Source of the DNA: an uncultured Tateyamaria sp.
Lineage (GTDB): Bacteria > Pseudomonadota > Alphaproteobacteria > Rhodobacterales > Rhodobacteraceae
Assembly (NCBI RefSeq): GCF_947503045.1
Contig: NZ_CANNCF010000003.1
Location: 62,001 to 126,000, forward strand
Direction: 5' to 3'
Length of the DNA stretch: 64,000 nt
The translations under genes and the position numbers were made by a program. The notes below the pieces were generated by a model that saw only the letters and a program-made list of their open reading frames with translations, searched no databases and was not told the DNA's origin. Positions 1 through 8,043 of the stretch are shown here, piece after piece (the stretch's first letter is position 1; every line of letters begins with the position of its first letter).

Positions 1-374
1 ACACTGTCATTCAGGATGCGGGCAAGGCGGTGCATCCCTCGTATGTCGAAGGGCAGTATCAGGGCGGGGCCGCGCAAGGCATCGGCTGGGCGTTGAACGA
101 GGAATATGTCTATGGCGCGGATGGGCGTCTGCAAAACCCCGGCTTCCTCGACTACCGCATTCCCGTGTGTTCGGATTTGCCGATGATCGACACGCAGATC
201 CTCGAAATCCCCAACCCCAACCACCCTTACGGCGTGCGCGGTGTGGGCGAGACGTCGATTGTGCCGCCCTTGGCCGCCATCGCCAATGCGGTATCAAACG
301 CGGTGGGCGTGCGCATGTCTCATATCCCGATCTCGCCGCCCCGCATTCTGGCGGCACTGGACGGGAATGGTTGA
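1..374 (+). CDS. Xanthine dehydrogenase/aldehyde oxidase family, molybdopterin-binding subunit, C-terminal end (partial)
   Basis: The frame is open from base 3, so the gene begins before the window and only about 123 C-terminal residues are seen. The translation reads TVIQDAGKAVHP, then EGQYQGGAAQGIGWAL and GVRGVGETSIVPPLAAIANA. These are typical of the last part of the Moco-binding subunit of xanthine dehydrogenase/CO dehydrogenase-type hydroxylases; the glutamate of GVGE is the catalytic base in this family. The enzyme would hydroxylate a purine, aldehyde or N-heterocycle in the cytoplasm. The end overlaps the start of a MoaD-like gene by 8 nt, so the two are co-transcribed. The substrate cannot be told from this fragment. 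Confidence 0.88.
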   Translation, partial: TVIQDAGKAVHPSYVEGQYQGGAAQGIGWALNEEYVYGADGRLQNPGFLDYRIPVCSDLPMIDTQILEIPNPNHPYGVRGVGETSIVPPLAAIANAVSNAVGVRMSHIPISPPRILAALDGNG

Positions 375-612
375 TGTCACGCTTTGGGCCGGGCTACGGC
401 CCCTTGCGGACGATCAAAAGACGCTGAGGATCGAGGCCACGACCATCCGCGAGCTGCTGCGCAAGCTGGAGGCGCAGTACCCCGCGCTGGCCGGTCCGAT
501 CCGAAATCAGATCGCGGTGGTTGTGGACGGTGTGATCTATCGCGACGACTGGTCAGCAACCATTCCCGAAGGGGCCGAAGTGTTTCTGATGCGGCGATTG
601 GCGGGGGGATGA
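367..612 (+). CDS. MoaD/ThiS-family beta-grasp sulfur-carrier-like protein
   Basis: An 81 aa protein starting MVDVTLWAGLRPLADD and ending RLAGG. The length, a beta-grasp-like pattern (TTIRELLRKLEAQYPAL, then VVVDGVIYRDDW) and the C-terminal Gly-Gly fit the MoaD/ThiS/ubiquitin-like sulfur carriers, in which the terminal glycine is thiocarboxylated. The start chosen, at 367, lies inside the end of the molybdenum hydroxylase gene. The ORF-track start at 241 lies deep in that gene and is rejected. Overlap with a molybdoenzyme gene suggests a role in cofactor or enzyme maturation rather than thiamine synthesis. That role is inferred from context. Confidence 0.75.
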   Translation: MVDVTLWAGLRPLADDQKTLRIEATTIRELLRKLEAQYPALAGPIRNQIAVVVDGVIYRDDWSATIPEGAEVFLMRRLAGG

Positions 613-657
613 AGCAATGTACGGGCGTGGCGAAACCCGTTCAGAAATTACTTGAGG

Positions 658-1269
658 TCAGCACCTCAACCCATTGATCAAAAATGATTTCAGCGCTTTT
701 GATGTCGTATGATCTTCATTCTTGAGCGACAGACTGCGCAACCCATGGCCCTCCAGAGCATCAAGGAACACGCAAGCCACCGCCCGCGTGTCATTGAATG
801 AAGCAAACGCGCCTGACCGTGCACCCACCTCAAGGCAATGGGCTAGCGCGTCGATCAACCGGTCACGGTTCTCGGCAAACACATTAGCAATCGCCGGATT
901 GCGTGTGGCTTCGGTCAGGATCTCGACCCCTAGCAAGGCGTTTTCGGGCAGTGACACGTAGGCCGCATAGCCCTCGATAAACTGCTCTATGGCTGCGCGC
1001 GGGTCGGCAGGGTCTGACAGCGCCGCGATAAATCCGGCCAGCTCCGCCCCTTCGATCTGCGCGATAAAGGCGAGGACCCCCTCCTTGCCTTTGAAGTGAT
1101 TGTAGAGGTTGCCAAGGCTCACTCCGGCCTTGGCGGCGATGTCGCGTACCCCGGTCTGGTGGTATCCGTTCTCCAGAAAACAGGCCACGGCGGCCTCCAC
1201 GATTTCAAGCTTGCGCGGATGGATAGGCTGTTCGGTGTCCGACACTGGGTTGACGCTCCTGTTTTTCAT
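658..1269 (-). CDS. TetR/AcrR family transcriptional regulator
   Basis: A 203 aa protein with an N-terminal TetR HTH (around residues 30-60: TGVRDIAAKAGVSLGNLYNHFKGKEGVL) and an all-helical ligand domain. It is a likely repressor of the divergent desaturase-hydrolase pair. A 20 bp inverted repeat lies just upstream in the shared gap. The ATG at 1269 is the track start, but its only AGGA directly abuts the codon. A GTG at 1245 has AGGAG about 9 nt upstream and is a real alternative that removes eight residues. The ligand is unknown. Confidence 0.9.
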   Translation of the reverse strand: MKNRSVNPVSDTEQPIHPRKLEIVEAAVACFLENGYHQTGVRDIAAKAGVSLGNLYNHFKGKEGVLAFIAQIEGAELAGFIAALSDPADPRAAIEQFIEGYAAYVSLPENALLGVEILTEATRNPAIANVFAENRDRLIDALAHCLEVGARSGAFASFNDTRAVACVFLDALEGHGLRSLSLKNEDHTTSKALKSFLINGLRC

Positions 1270-1278
1270 TCCTAAATA

Positions 1279-1298
1279 ATGAACGATCGTTCGTTCAT
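1279..1298. promoter_or_regulatory. TetR-type operator, 8 bp inverted repeat
   Basis: ATGAACGA-TCGT-TCGTTCAT is a perfect 8 bp inverted repeat with a 4 bp centre. It lies between the divergent tetR gene and the membrane hydroxylase gene. Its size and position fit a TetR dimer site controlling both directions. Because the ORF-track start of the next gene (1279) falls inside this repeat, that start is unlikely. Confidence 0.7.
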
Positions 1299-1434
1299 AT
1301 CCGTTAACTCATCACATGGAAAGAGAAATTATGGCCACTCTCCTATCGGCACGCCATCCAAGATGCTTGCGGGATGCCCAATGCCTCGCACATACGCCCC
1401 ACCCGGCCCGCACCAGACAAACCGGAGTATGACC

Positions 1435-2358
1435 ATGTCACTCGACCACCTCGTTTCCCTTTTTGACCTGCACCAGATGATGCTGGTTGTCGCCGGTCTT
1501 TTCCTGATCAACATCAGCCTCACCGGGTTTGAGGTCATCCTCGACCTGACCACCAAAAAGGAACGGCGCTGGAAGGACACATTGGCAAATTGCGCCATTT
1601 TCATCGCCCATCAGGTGATCGAGCGGACCGCCATTGCGTCTTTGGGCTTTGTCGCGCTGCTGCCGTTATACTACCTCACGCCGCTCTCCATTCCGATGAC
1701 CGCGTGGACCTGGGTGCTCGCCATTCTCGCGGCCGATTTCACCTATTACTGGATGCATCGGCTTGAACATGAACACCGAATCCTCTGGGCCAGCCACAGC
1801 GTCCATCACAGCTCGCAAGATTATAACCTGACCGTGGGTTTCCGGCTGAGCGTGATTGAGGGGTTTTACGAATGGGCCTTTCTCATCCCGATGATTCTGC
1901 TGGGTTTCAACCCGTTTCAAGCCATTGTCGGCCTGATCCTTGTGGCGCAATACCAGCACTGGATACACACCGAACGGGTGGGCAAACTGGGCTGGCTGGA
2001 CGAAATCTTTAACACGCCCTCGGTGCACCGGGTCCATCACGGTTCAAACGCGCAATATCTCGACAAGAACTATGGCGGTATTCTGATGATCTGGGACAAG
2101 CTGTTTGGCACATTTGCGCGCGAAGAGGACAAGGTTGTCTATGGGCTGACGCGCAATATCCGCAGCAACAATCCGGTCACCATCACCTTTGTCGAGTTCG
2201 CGCATATCTGGGCGGATTTGAAAAAGTGCCGGACCTTCTCGGATCGGATGCGGATTATATTTGGCGGTCTATCTTGGCGCCCCGCCTATTTCTCCGACGG
2301 CGAAGCGACACCGGCCAAGCCCAAGCTGCAAGGGTCATCGACGAAACAGGGGCAGTAG
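1435..2358 (+). CDS. Sterol desaturase / fatty acid hydroxylase superfamily membrane protein
   Basis: A 307 aa integral membrane di-iron enzyme of the fatty acid hydroxylase superfamily (PF04116 type). The three histidine clusters are visible: HRLEHEH at about residues 108-114, HSVHH at 121-125 and HRVHH at 198-202. They are set among hydrophobic helices. It would hydroxylate or desaturate a lipid at the inner membrane. The start at 1435 is chosen because GGAG at 1424-1427 sits 7 nt upstream; the track start at 1279 lies in the TetR operator. It is followed with no gap by a hydrolase gene, so both are probably under the TetR regulator. The lipid substrate is unknown. Confidence 0.88.
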   Translation: MSLDHLVSLFDLHQMMLVVAGLFLINISLTGFEVILDLTTKKERRWKDTLANCAIFIAHQVIERTAIASLGFVALLPLYYLTPLSIPMTAWTWVLAILAADFTYYWMHRLEHEHRILWASHSVHHSSQDYNLTVGFRLSVIEGFYEWAFLIPMILLGFNPFQAIVGLILVAQYQHWIHTERVGKLGWLDEIFNTPSVHRVHHGSNAQYLDKNYGGILMIWDKLFGTFAREEDKVVYGLTRNIRSNNPVTITFVEFAHIWADLKKCRTFSDRMRIIFGGLSWRPAYFSDGEATPAKPKLQGSSTKQGQ

Positions 2359-3384
2359 ATGGCACGTCTGATCAGGCCCGCTGTGGCCATCCTCGTTGTG
2401 GTCCTGATCGTCACGGGGGCTTGGGCGTGGCGCGGCCTGTCCGATTTTGATCTATCGGGCCACGTTGTGCACGAGGTGTCCTTTGAGGTCGGCGACACCG
2501 TGCTTTCGGGCAGTCTGATTGCCCCCGCGAGCGATGCGCCCTACCCCGTTGCGATCATTGTGCACGGCGACGGTCCGCAGGATCGGTTTGCCGGTGACAG
2601 CTACTTGCCGCAGATCAACACCCTGCTGGACGCGGGCATCGGCGTGTTTTCATGGGACAAGGCGGGGGTCGGGAAAAGCACGGGCCAATGGCTGCATCAG
2701 AGCATGGATGACCGCGCAGATGTTGCCATCGCGGCCCATAATGCCGTGTCCCGGATGCGGGATGTGGATCCGCGAGGCGTCGGGTTCCTCGGCTTTTCCC
2801 AAGCCGGTTGGGTCTTGCCCCGCGTGGCCAACCGGATGACGCCTGCATTCACGGTGCTGGTTGGGGCAGCGGTCTCATGGCGTGATCAGGGCCATTATTT
2901 TGCGCGCATGCGGATGGCGGCTGAAGGGTCCAGCACGGCCCAGATCGCCGCTAAACTTGCGGCACAAACCCAGCACAACGATGCCGTCTTTGGCACGCCG
3001 GACGTGCGCCCGGTGGATGTGGGCATGGATGCGGACCGGTTTCGTTTTGTCACGGCGTCCTATTTTGAGGACTCGACTGGCCTTTTGGCAGGAATGACGG
3101 GCCCGATCCTTGCCATCTGGGGTGCGGCGGACCTGAATGTTGATGCCCTCGCCGATGCAGCCACCTATCGGGCGCAACTGGCGCCGCTCTCGGAGCAGAG
3201 GCGCGTCGCGCTGGTGCCTGATGCCAGCCATGGGCTGTTGCGCGCGGACCTCTTCAACTATCAACTGACGTCCCAGTGGCCATGGCACCGTAAGCTGCTG
3301 TTCGCAGTCCTCGGACGGCGCGCCTATGCCGACAACTCCATGGACCTGATTCGCGATTGGATCGAGGCGATGGTTCGGCCGTGA
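2359..3384 (+). CDS. Alpha/beta hydrolase with N-terminal membrane anchor
   Basis: A 341 aa protein. Residues about 5-25 form a hydrophobic signal anchor (AVAILVVVLIVTGAWAW). The hydrolase domain follows: an oxyanion-loop HGDGPQDR near residue 69, the nucleophile elbow GFSQAG (Ser147), an acidic residue in WGAADLNVD and a final His in DASHG. This is the alpha/beta-hydrolase triad. The start codon directly follows the stop of the desaturase gene, so the two are translationally coupled. The anchor suggests it acts at the periplasmic face, perhaps on an ester or lipid. The substrate is unknown. Confidence 0.85.
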   Translation: MARLIRPAVAILVVVLIVTGAWAWRGLSDFDLSGHVVHEVSFEVGDTVLSGSLIAPASDAPYPVAIIVHGDGPQDRFAGDSYLPQINTLLDAGIGVFSWDKAGVGKSTGQWLHQSMDDRADVAIAAHNAVSRMRDVDPRGVGFLGFSQAGWVLPRVANRMTPAFTVLVGAAVSWRDQGHYFARMRMAAEGSSTAQIAAKLAAQTQHNDAVFGTPDVRPVDVGMDADRFRFVTASYFEDSTGLLAGMTGPILAIWGAADLNVDALADAATYRAQLAPLSEQRRVALVPDASHGLLRADLFNYQLTSQWPWHRKLLFAVLGRRAYADNSMDLIRDWIEAMVRP

Positions 3385-3390
3385 GCCGAC

Positions 3391-3828
3391 TCACACAGAT
3401 GGTCCATGCGGCACGACACGCCTGCGCTGCAGCGCCCGGACAACCGTAAACGCGAGATACCCCGCCGGGCCAAACATGAACGTCACCGCAAGGCAGGGAA
3501 TGACACCCCAGAACCGCAGGCCCTCTGCCCGCGCCGTGCGGCACATCCACGCGCCGATCCACAGATCGAAGGCGAGAAAGTGTATCCAGCCCAAGAGCAC
3601 CCCTTCGGGACGGCTGAACAGCTGCAACACTCCGGCCAAATCGCCATAGCTTCCCTCGCCCATGCCCCAGACCAGCAATAGGGCAGAATAGCCGACAGAC
3701 AGGAAGACAGGGATGGCAAGACCGGCAATGCGGTCTGACCAAACCGGGGCGAGCGGCGACAGCAACAGCGCCACCCAGCCAACCATGGCGAGGACCGAAG
3801 CCAGCGAAAAGATCGTGTCAGGTGTCAT
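3391..3828 (-). CDS. ABA4-like (DUF4281) family membrane protein
   Basis: A 145 aa, four-helix hydrophobic protein. It resembles the ABA4-like/DUF4281 family: a WVALLLSPLAP N-terminal helix, then GWIHFLAFDLWIGAWM and a MFGPAGYLAF segment. Plant ABA4 is needed for neoxanthin synthesis; the bacterial members have no settled function. The gene is divergent from a MarR gene with a perfect 14 bp palindrome between them, so it is probably that regulator's target. It is convergent with the preceding hydrolase, with only 6 nt between the stops. Confidence 0.75.
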   Translation of the reverse strand: MTPDTIFSLASVLAMVGWVALLLSPLAPVWSDRIAGLAIPVFLSVGYSALLLVWGMGEGSYGDLAGVLQLFSRPEGVLLGWIHFLAFDLWIGAWMCRTARAEGLRFWGVIPCLAVTFMFGPAGYLAFTVVRALQRRRVVPHGPSV

Positions 3829-3882
3829 TGGGCGTATCCTTGCATGAGGGGATAAAATTGCAGCCTATATGCTTCCGATTCG

Positions 3883-3896
3883 CTTGCATATGCAAG
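3883..3896. promoter_or_regulatory. Perfect 14 bp palindrome, probable MarR operator
   Basis: CTTGCATATGCAAG is a perfect palindrome in the 90 bp gap between the ABA4-like gene and the marR gene. MarR dimers usually bind palindromes of this length in such divergent regions. The assignment rests on position and symmetry. Confidence 0.65.
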
Positions 3897-3918
3897 TATA
3901 TTGAACTATTAATCCGCC

Positions 3919-4365
3919 ATGACAGATATCTTCACCCCCCCCGTCCTCCGCCTCCTGCAATCTGGCGACGCCATCAAAGCCCGGCTAGCGGGCGAGTTTT
4001 CCGCCGTGCACGGCCTGTCGGTCAACGAGATGTTCCTGCTGATGCAGTTGGAACGCGCCTCACTCCATCGCTTGTCGCGAGTCGAATTGGCGCGCAGGCT
4101 GCACATGAGCGCATCGACCGTCACGCGCATGACCGCCCCGATGGAAAAGATCGGGCTGGTGTCACGTCAGGCGGATGAGCGGGACGCGCGGCTGTCCTTT
4201 GTGGTCCTGACGGATGCCGGGCGCACCAAGGTCGAAGAGGCGCGCGCGACCTTTGCCAAACAGGCATCATACGTCTTTCGTGACCGCTGGACGGAGGACG
4301 AGGTCGCGATGTTGTCCGATCTGCTCGGGCGGCTTGTGGCGGACATGCCCGGGAGTCTGACCTGA
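3919..4365 (+). CDS. MarR family transcriptional regulator
   Basis: A 148 aa protein with a winged helix: SRVELARRLHMSASTVTRMTAPMEKIGLV is the recognition helix and wing, followed by DERDARLSFVVLTDAGR, the typical MarR wing signature. It diverges from the ABA4-like gene with a palindrome between. It probably represses itself and that gene in response to a small, perhaps phenolic, ligand. The ligand is not deducible. Confidence 0.88.
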   Translation: MTDIFTPPVLRLLQSGDAIKARLAGEFSAVHGLSVNEMFLLMQLERASLHRLSRVELARRLHMSASTVTRMTAPMEKIGLVSRQADERDARLSFVVLTDAGRTKVEEARATFAKQASYVFRDRWTEDEVAMLSDLLGRLVADMPGSLT

Positions 4366-4492
4366 GGCCTGAGCACGAACTGCGCCCTGCCCGAACGCAT
4401 ACGGCATTCAATGCGGCTCGCCCTGCGGTTCGCATTGGCTATAGTGATCCTGTCGAGGCCTCTTTCGGAGGCGCAGATGAAAGGCCCAAAAC

Positions 4493-5542
4493 ATGAAATC
4501 GCTGGTTCTTGAAAAGGTAGGCGCACTGTCGCTGCGCGACGTCCCGATTGAAAAATGCGAAGAGGTCCTTGGCCCCCGAGATGTGCGCATCAAATTGCAC
4601 ACGGTCGGGATTTGCGGATCGGACGTACATTACTACACCCATGGCCGCATCGGGCCGTTTGTCGTGAACGCGCCCATGATCCTTGGGCACGAGGCCTCGG
4701 GGACGGTGATCGAAACAGGTGCAGACGTGTCCACGCTGGCGATTGGCGACCGGGTCTGCATGGAACCGGGCATTCCCGACCCGCACTCCAAAGCGACTCG
4801 GTTGGGGATGTACAACGTTGATCCGGCTGTCAAATTCTGGGCCACGCCGCCCGTGCACGGCATCCTGCGCGCCGCTTGCGTACACCCCGAGGCATTCACC
4901 TTTAAACTGCCCGACACGGTCAGCTTTGCCGAAGCGGCGATGGTCGAACCGCTGGCCGTGGGCGTGCATGCGGCAACCAAGGCGCGGATCAGCCCTGGCG
5001 ATATTGCCGTGGTGCTTGGAGCAGGCCCCATCGGGCTGGTCACCGCCCTTTCTGCCATCGCGGCGGGCTGCGCGCGGGTCTACGTGACCGACATCGTCGG
5101 GCGCAAACTGGAGATCGCACAGGGCCTGCACCCGTCCATCACAAGCGTGAATGTTGCTCAAGAGAGCATCGCAAAACGGATCGCCAGGGATACCGATGGC
5201 TGGGGTGCAAACGTGGTGTTTGAGGCCACGGGATCGCCGCGCGCCGCGCAGGGCATCTTTGAACCGCTGTGCCCGGGCGGGTGTGTGGTGATGATCGGCG
5301 GCCAGTCCGAGCCCATCTTGTACGATGCAGGTGCGGCCATGGTGCGCGAGGCGCGGGTCGAAAACATCTTTCGCTACGCCCATGTGTTCCCGCGCTGTGT
5401 CGCGATGCTGGCATCGGGCAGCATCGACGTGAAACCACTGATCACCCGCACCTTTGCCTTTGATCAGTCCATCGAGGCCTTTGAACTTGCCGCCACCGCG
5501 CCACCCGCAGATGTGAAAATGCAGATTGAACTGCCGCAATAG
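4493..5542 (+). CDS. NAD(P)-dependent zinc alcohol dehydrogenase, xylitol dehydrogenase type
   Basis: A 349 aa medium-chain dehydrogenase. Catalytic zinc ligands are seen in [10 protein letters not shown] (Cys) and GHEASG (His-Glu), and the Rossmann motif in [11 protein letters not shown]. The loop that carries the structural-zinc cysteines in other family members reads [20 protein letters not shown], without the four cysteines. That pattern is characteristic of xylitol/polyol dehydrogenases. It would oxidise xylitol or a related polyol to the ketose. The AAAGG before ATG 4493 supports the start. It stands alone, convergent with hpaR. Polyol specificity is inferred from family likeness. Confidence 0.82.
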   Translation: MKSLVLEKVGALSLRDVPIEKCEEVLGPRDVRIKLHTVGICGSDVHYYTHGRIGPFVVNAPMILGHEASGTVIETGADVSTLAIGDRVCMEPGIPDPHSKATRLGMYNVDPAVKFWATPPVHGILRAACVHPEAFTFKLPDTVSFAEAAMVEPLAVGVHAATKARISPGDIAVVLGAGPIGLVTALSAIAAGCARVYVTDIVGRKLEIAQGLHPSITSVNVAQESIAKRIARDTDGWGANVVFEATGSPRAAQGIFEPLCPGGCVVMIGGQSEPILYDAGAAMVREARVENIFRYAHVFPRCVAMLASGSIDVKPLITRTFAFDQSIEAFELAATAPPADVKMQIELPQ

Positions 5543-5575
5543 GCGGAAAGGGTTTCTCCCCTCTATATCCAACAT

Positions 5576-6073
5576 TCAACTGTCGGTATTATCCCGATCA
5601 GACGCCGCGGAAAACGCCTCGAGCAAGTCCAGCAATTGTTCGTATTTCTCTGCACCGATACGGTCCTTGAATCCGTCGACAATCCGCAGCGCGTGCACAT
5701 GGTTGTCGGCGATGATCCGTTGGCCCACCGGGGTGATCGCCAGCACCTGGCGGCGGCGGTCCTTCGGGTCGGACTGGCGTGTGATCAACCCCTTTTGGGA
5801 CATGCTGCGGGCAATCCGCGTCAGGCTGGGCAACAACAGCCCCGCCCGGTCAGACAGTTTGGTGGCATCAATCGGCCCCGCCTCGGCCAGCACCCGCAAC
5901 ACCCGCCATTGCTGTTCGGTCAGGCCCGTCGCGGCCAGCATTTCACGGATCGGCTGCATCGCCTGTTCGCGCGCCCGGATCAGCGCGATGGGCAGCGAAC
6001 GGCGGGTCGGAGGAAGCGACGAGTTCAATGCAATATCCTTGTTGGATTGCCCGCACAGGGATTTACTTGACAT
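5576..6073 (-). CDS. hpaR: HpaR-type MarR regulator of homoprotocatechuate catabolism
   Basis: A 165 aa MarR protein with the family pattern TEQQWRVLRVLAEAGPIDATKL, a recognition helix LLLPSLTRIARSM and wing DPKDRRRQVLAITPVG. These match HpaR/HpcR, the repressor of 4-hydroxyphenylacetate/homoprotocatechuate operons. It is divergent from hpaF-E-D-G-H. The start at ATG 6073 (MSSKSLCGQ) is preferred. The track start is a TTG at 6106 inside the inverted repeats of the shared region. The effector in known systems is the pathway substrate. Confidence 0.85.
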   Translation of the reverse strand: MSSKSLCGQSNKDIALNSSLPPTRRSLPIALIRAREQAMQPIREMLAATGLTEQQWRVLRVLAEAGPIDATKLSDRAGLLLPSLTRIARSMSQKGLITRQSDPKDRRRQVLAITPVGQRIIADNHVHALRIVDGFKDRIGAEKYEQLLDLLEAFSAASDRDNTDS

Positions 6074-6117
6074 GTTAACAAATATCCTTGACCGAGCAAG
6101 GATCAACTACTTAACAT
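6067..6117. promoter_or_regulatory. hpaR-hpaF divergent operator region with nested inverted repeats
   Basis: Two inverted repeats are nested: ATCCTTG (6084-6090) with CAAGGAT (6097-6103), and outside them ATGTTAA (6072-6078) with TTAACAT (6111-6117). For the hpaF direction, TTGACC at 6088 and TTAACA at 6111 stand 17 bp apart as a possible -35/-10. HpaR binding to these repeats would block both promoters. The promoter assignment is weaker than the symmetry. Confidence 0.6.
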
Positions 6118-6146
6118 AGCAAGCAATAGCCCGCACGCGAGGTCAC

Positions 6147-6530
6147 ATGCCGCATTTTCAGATCGACTATTCCGCCAATCTTGACGGCGTCGTGGACATG
6201 GGCGACCTGTGCGAACACATCCGCAGCGTCGCAGCCCAAATCGACACCTTTCCCATGGCCGGGATCCGCGTTCGGGCGGTGCGGGTCGATCACTATGCCA
6301 TCGCAGACGGCAATTCCAAACATGGGTTCATCGACATCTCGGTCCGGCTGCGCGCTGGACGTCCGCAGGATGTAAAACGCGACGCCACTGCGCGCCTTTT
6401 CGAGGCGGCGCGCGACCACCTCGCCCCGGTGATGGAGACCCGATCCATCGCGCTCTCTCTTGAAATGCGGGAAATCGACGCGGACCTGTCGCCCAAGGCG
6501 GGCACCATTCGCGACCATCTGGAGGGGTGA
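6147..6530 (+). CDS. hpaF: 5-carboxymethyl-2-hydroxymuconate delta-isomerase
   Basis: A 127 aa member of the tautomerase superfamily beginning MPHFQIDYSANL. Pro2 is the expected catalytic proline once Met is removed. The RVRAVRVDHYAIADG and HGFIDISVRLRAGR segments match CHM isomerase (HpaF/HpcD). It converts 5-carboxymethyl-2-hydroxymuconate to 5-oxo-pent-3-ene-1,2,5-tricarboxylate in homoprotocatechuate meta-cleavage. It is the first gene of the operon, followed after 1 nt by hpaE, whose RBS lies within the hpaF 3' end. Confidence 0.9.
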   Translation: MPHFQIDYSANLDGVVDMGDLCEHIRSVAAQIDTFPMAGIRVRAVRVDHYAIADGNSKHGFIDISVRLRAGRPQDVKRDATARLFEAARDHLAPVMETRSIALSLEMREIDADLSPKAGTIRDHLEG

Positions 6531-6531
6531 C

Positions 6532-8043
6532 ATGGGCACAGTAGATCAAAACATCGAGAAACTGACCGGCTTTCTGACCCGCTTTCGCGAACAGGGCATC
6601 GCGAACCGTATTGCCGGGCAAGACGTGGCCGGATCGGGCGGCGTATTCCAGAGCGTCTCTCCGGTTGATGCCTCGGTCATCTGCGATGTGGCGCGCAGTA
6701 CGGATGCGGACGTGGACAGCGCGGCACAGGCCGCATCAGACTCCTTTCCCGCATGGCGCGACATGCCCGCCACGCAGCGCCGCCGCATCCTTTTGAACAT
6801 CGCCGACGCCATCGAGGCGCGGGCCGAGGAAATCGCCCTGTGCGAATGTTGGGACACGGGGCAGACGATCAAGTTCATGTCGAAGGCCGCCTTGCGCGGG
6901 GCCGAGAACTTTCGCTATTTCGCCGATCAGGTGGTGCAGGCGCGCGACGGGCAACACCTGAAATCGCCGACGCTGATGAATATCACGACGCGCAATCCAA
7001 TCGGCCCCGTGGGGGTGATCACGCCTTGGAACACGCCCTTTATGCTGTCGACATGGAAAATCGCACCGGCGCTGGCTGCGGGCTGTACTGTGGTGCACAA
7101 ACCGGCCGAAGATTCACCGCTGACCGCCCGCCTGCTGGTCGAAATCTGCGAAGAGGCGGGCCTGCCGCCCGCCGTGCTCAACACCGTGAACGGCTACGGC
7201 GAAGAGGCGGGCAAGCGGCTGACCGAACACCCGCTGATCCGCGCAATCGCCTTTGTCGGCGAAAGCCGCACGGGGTCGATCATCACGAAACAGGGTGCCG
7301 ACACACTGAAACGCATGCACCTGGAACTGGGCGGCAAGAACCCGGTCATCGTCTTTGACGATGCCGATCTGGACCGTGCGCTCGATGCTGTGATCTTCAT
7401 GATCTTTTCGATCAATGGCGAGCGGTGTACTTCGTCCAGTCGCCTGCTAGTACAGGACACGATCCGCGCCGAATTCGAGGAACGGCTTGTGGCACGCATC
7501 AATGCGATCAAGGTCGGCCATCCGCTTGACCCTGCGACCGAAATCGGCCCGTTGATCAGCCGCGATCACTTTGACAAGGTGACTTCCTATTTCGACATCG
7601 CAAAGGCAGACGGTGCCACCATCGCCGCCGGGGGCGAGACGGTCGGGAATAAGGGCTATTTCATCCGCCCCACCCTGTTCACCGGCGCCAACACCGCCAT
7701 GCGTATCGCGCAGGAAGAAATCTTTGGCCCCGTGCTGACCTCAATCCCCTTCGCGAGCGAGGAGGAGGCGCTGGAAATCGCCAATGACACGCCCTACGGT
7801 CTGACGGGCTATGTCTGGACCAATGACCTCACCCGCGCGCTGCGCTTTACCGACCGGCTTGAGGCGGGGATGATCTGGGTGAATTCCGAAAACGTGCGCC
7901 ACTTGCCCACCCCCTTTGGTGGGGTCAAGGCCAGCGGCATCGGGCGGGATGGCGGCGATTGGTCGTTTGAGTTCTACATGGAACAAAAGCACATCGGCTT
8001 TGCCACCGGTCAGCACAAGATCACCCAATTGGGGGCTCTCTGA
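6532..8043 (+). CDS. hpaE: 5-carboxymethyl-2-hydroxymuconate semialdehyde dehydrogenase
   Basis: A 503 aa NAD-dependent aldehyde dehydrogenase. It shows the PWNTPF substrate/cofactor motif, LELGGKNP with the catalytic Glu, and NGERCTSSSR with the nucleophilic Cys. The C-terminal PFGGVKASGIGRDGG and FYMEQKHI are typical of HpaE. It oxidises the semialdehyde ring-cleavage product. The start at 6532 has GAGGGG upstream; the track start at 6460 lies inside hpaF and is rejected. The stop shares a base with the hpaD start (TGATG). The functional call rests on both sequence type and operon position. Confidence 0.92.
   Translation: MGTVDQNIEKLTGFLTRFREQGIANRIAGQDVAGSGGVFQSVSPVDASVICDVARSTDADVDSAAQAASDSFPAWRDMPATQRRRILLNIADAIEARAEEIALCECWDTGQTIKFMSKAALRGAENFRYFADQVVQARDGQHLKSPTLMNITTRNPIGPVGVITPWNTPFMLSTWKIAPALAAGCTVVHKPAEDSPLTARLLVEICEEAGLPPAVLNTVNGYGEEAGKRLTEHPLIRAIAFVGESRTGSIITKQGADTLKRMHLELGGKNPVIVFDDADLDRALDAVIFMIFSINGERCTSSSRLLVQDTIRAEFEERLVARINAIKVGHPLDPATEIGPLISRDHFDKVTSYFDIAKADGATIAAGGETVGNKGYFIRPTLFTGANTAMRIAQEEIFGPVLTSIPFASEEEALEIANDTPYGLTGYVWTNDLTRALRFTDRLEAGMIWVNSENVRHLPTPFGGVKASGIGRDGGDWSFEFYMEQKHIGFATGQHKITQLGAL

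Noticed and set aside
4439-5575. 378 aa minus-strand ORF opposite the xylitol-type dehydrogenase
   Set aside because: Shadow of a well-supported gene; no recognisable domain, composition rich in His/Arg/Gly as in antisense frames.
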